The notes under the pieces were generated by a model. It was not told where the DNA came from, ran no database searches, and worked only from the letters and a program-made list of their open reading frames with translations. A stretch of DNA of 15,939 bases from an uncultured Bacilli bacterium (GTDB taxonomy: Bacteria; Bacillota_I; Bacilli_A; RF39; UBA660). Numbering within the stretch: position 1 is the first letter of the stretch; every line of letters begins with the position of its first letter. The position numbers and the translations under genes are program-made. The stretch covers positions 1-15,939 of the forward strand of contig CANQBY010000005.1 in NCBI GenBank assembly GCA_947589695.1, read 5' to 3'. This document shows positions 14,556-15,939 of this stretch, piece by piece.

Positions 14556-15914
14556 TTGAAAAAAGTAATAAAATTATTAAGTATAATTGTAATATTAATG
14601 AGTATTAGTTTTATATGTTATATAAAAAGTAATAGTACTTATCAAACAGTAGAAAAACTAACTAAAAAAGGAAATACTATTGCCTTTATGTTAGAACAAG
14701 ATGATGGATCATATAAAAATGCAGAAGAACTACCAACAGGGTATGAATTTAATCAAGAAAAAAGTCAGTGTAACAATGGAGCAACACCAACATGGGATAA
14801 AGAAACAAAATCTTTAAGATTAAGCATAACCAAAAAGAATACTAGTTGTTTTCTTTACTTTGATAGAGGAAAATCATCAAAGAAATTAGAAGAATTAGGC
14901 TTAACTATATCAAAAGAAGGATGCCCAGTAGTAGACGACCAAGGAATAGCAACTGTAACTGATATAGAAGGAACAAATAAACTTATATGTTCAAGTACCG
15001 ATAATGATGGAGCAACTTACTATTATCGAGGAGCAGTAGATAATAACTGGGTAAAATTTGCAGGACATTATTGGCGGATAATTCGCATAAATGGAAATGG
15101 AACAGTTAGGCTAATTTATTCAGGAGATACTAGTGCCGAAGAAACTGATACAGGAACAGCAATCAATAATGGAACTTATGTAGTTTTTAACACGAAGGAT
15201 GACGATAATAAATATGTGGGATTCATGTATGTAGGTGCAACAGGCGTAGCTTCAAGTAGTTATGAAGGAGCTCATAAAGTTGATAGTTCTTCAACCAAGA
15301 GTACAATTTTACAAACAATTGAAACGTGGTACACGGGTACAAGTGGAATAGCTGAACAATATCGAGATGAATTAGATGACGAAACAGGATTTTGTGGAGA
15401 TAGAGAGTTAGTCGTTGGATATAGCAGTTATCCAGGAGCGGGGTATGGAAAACAAGCTTCAGCTTATGGACCAGCCCATAGAGTATTGACATTAACTGGA
15501 ACAGGTTATGATGGTACGCAAGAACCAACATTTAATTGTAAGCAAAAAGAGCAAGATTTATATACCACAATAGGAAGCGAAGGAGGAAATAAAGCGTTAA
15601 CCTATCCAGTAGGTTTAATAACGATGGATGAAGTAATGTTTGCCGGCGGATATGCAGGAAAAGATAATGAGGGTTATTGGTTATATACTAATCAGTACTA
15701 TTGGACAATGTCTCCATATAGCTTTAATATTAATGACGGTTATGCTCGCGTGTTCAATGTGACTGATAGTGGTAGCTTTGGCTATAACTACGTGCACTAT
15801 CCTCGTGGTATCCGTCCAGTGATAAATCTTAAAGCTAATGCTAAATTAATTACTAATCAAAAAGATAAAAAAGGAACAATAGATAATCCATATATTGTGG
15901 AAGGAGCAGAGTAA
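14556..15914 (+). CDS. Exported surface protein, DUF6273-like C-terminal domain
   Basis: A 452-residue protein with an N-terminal hydrophobic segment (about 6-23) behind basic residues: a signal peptide or anchor. A first small module (about 38-102) contains GNTIAFMLEQDDGSY and a Cys72/Cys98 pair. Cys123 and Cys145 lie in the next stretch. The large domain begins near FAGHYWRIIRINGNGTVRLI (168-187). It ends with YPVGLITMDEVMFAGG (350-365), YYWTMSPYSF (381-390) and RGIRPVINLKA (417-427). That layout resembles DUF6273/sulfatase-modifying, C-type-lectin-like folds ending in GxRPxxxL. I associate such proteins with multigene surface families in uncultured gut Firmicutes. Binding target unknown. 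Start is TTG. Codon use changes abruptly over about 15,711-15,830. No terminator follows; the next gene starts 3 bases after the stop. Confidence 0.8.
   Translation: MKKVIKLLSIIVILMSISFICYIKSNSTYQTVEKLTKKGNTIAFMLEQDDGSYKNAEELPTGYEFNQEKSQCNNGATPTWDKETKSLRLSITKKNTSCFLYFDRGKSSKKLEELGLTISKEGCPVVDDQGIATVTDIEGTNKLICSSTDNDGATYYYRGAVDNNWVKFAGHYWRIIRINGNGTVRLIYSGDTSAEETDTGTAINNGTYVVFNTKDDDNKYVGFMYVGATGVASSSYEGAHKVDSSSTKSTILQTIETWYTGTSGIAEQYRDELDDETGFCGDRELVVGYSSYPGAGYGKQASAYGPAHRVLTLTGTGYDGTQEPTFNCKQKEQDLYTTIGSEGGNKALTYPVGLITMDEVMFAGGYAGKDNEGYWLYTNQYYWTMSPYSFNINDGYARVFNVTDSGSFGYNYVHYPRGIRPVINLKANAKLITNQKDKKGTIDNPYIVEGAE
15711..15830 (+). other. Codon-use anomaly, possible hypervariable (DGR-type) segment
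   Basis: Over residues 386-425 about ten codons end in C (AGC, GAC, CGC, TTC, GGC, AAC, TAC, CAC, ATC) and four are GTG, while the rest of the gene and window mostly use A- or T-ending codons. Arginine is CGC/CGT here but mostly AGA/CGA elsewhere. The core 15,774-15,800 reads as residues S-F-G-Y-N-Y-V-H-Y, whose AGC/GGC/TAT/AAC/TAC/CAC codons could all derive from AAC or AAT by changes at the first two bases. A richer CCTCGTGGTATCCGTCC follows. No template copy or reverse transcriptase is in the window. Confidence 0.4.
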
Positions 15915-15916
15915 TA

Positions 15917-15939
15917 ATGAAAAATAAGAATAAGAAATT
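15917..15939 (+). CDS. Start of a downstream gene (cut by the window edge)
   Basis: ATG at 15917 opens a frame reading M-K-N-K-N-K-K to the edge of the window. AAGGAG (15901-15906), inside the end of the surface-protein gene, is 10 bases upstream. The basic start would suit another exported protein in the same operon. Too short to identify. Confidence 0.5.

Noticed and set aside
15223..15531. 102-codon open frame on the minus strand
   Set aside because: It lies antisense inside the surface-protein gene, with a low-complexity Leu/His/Tyr composition typical of a shadow frame.

Overview
The window looks like chromosome of a very AT-rich, low-GC Gram-positive bacterium. The likely source is an uncultured gut-type Bacilli/Mollicutes-related lineage (RF39-like or a neighbour). 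This rests on strong A/T third-position codon bias, AGGAGG-type ribosome sites, AddAB rather than RecBCD, LemA/DUF2207, a spore-protease (GPR) homologue beside rpsT, and a surface-protein family I associate with such genomes. Internal tryptophans are TGG and no long gene has an in-frame TGA, so the standard bacterial code applies rather than the Mycoplasma code. Taxonomy is inference only. No insertion sequence, CRISPR array or phage gene is visible.

Layout. (1) 1-122: tRNA-Asn with encoded CCA and its own terminator. (2) 161-5597: a sigma-A promoter drives overlapping addB-addA, the AddAB helicase-nuclease for double-strand-break processing. (3) 5616-8205: lemA and a DUF2207 membrane protein with a glycine-rich tail, separated by a hairpin terminator and closed by a bidirectional terminator. 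(4) 8193-9533, minus strand: a membrane-anchored transglutaminase-like protein and ribosomal protein S20 (rpsT), each with its own promoter. (5) 9589-13955: a strong promoter, two overlapping paralogous genes of unknown function (9645-11279 and 11264-13180), then a compact GPR-family spore protease gene. rpsT divergent from gpr is the Bacillus subtilis arrangement as I recall it; here the unknown pair sits between them. (6) 13956-14411, minus strand: a regulator with two XRE helix-turn-helix domains. (7) 14485-15914: divergent from it, an exported protein with a DUF6273-like C-terminus, followed by the first codons of another gene.

Two things stand out. First, the unknown pair shares an N-terminal domain, and its C-terminal halves are built from about five divergent copies of a ~79-residue helical repeat. 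Second, the last ~110 bases before the C-terminal RGIRPVINL motif of the surface protein have abrupt, C/G-ending codon use rich in Asn/Tyr/Ser/Asp/His codons. That pattern resembles the variable region of a diversity-generating retroelement (DGR) target, or an imported recombination block. No reverse transcriptase or template repeat is visible here, so this is a hypothesis.
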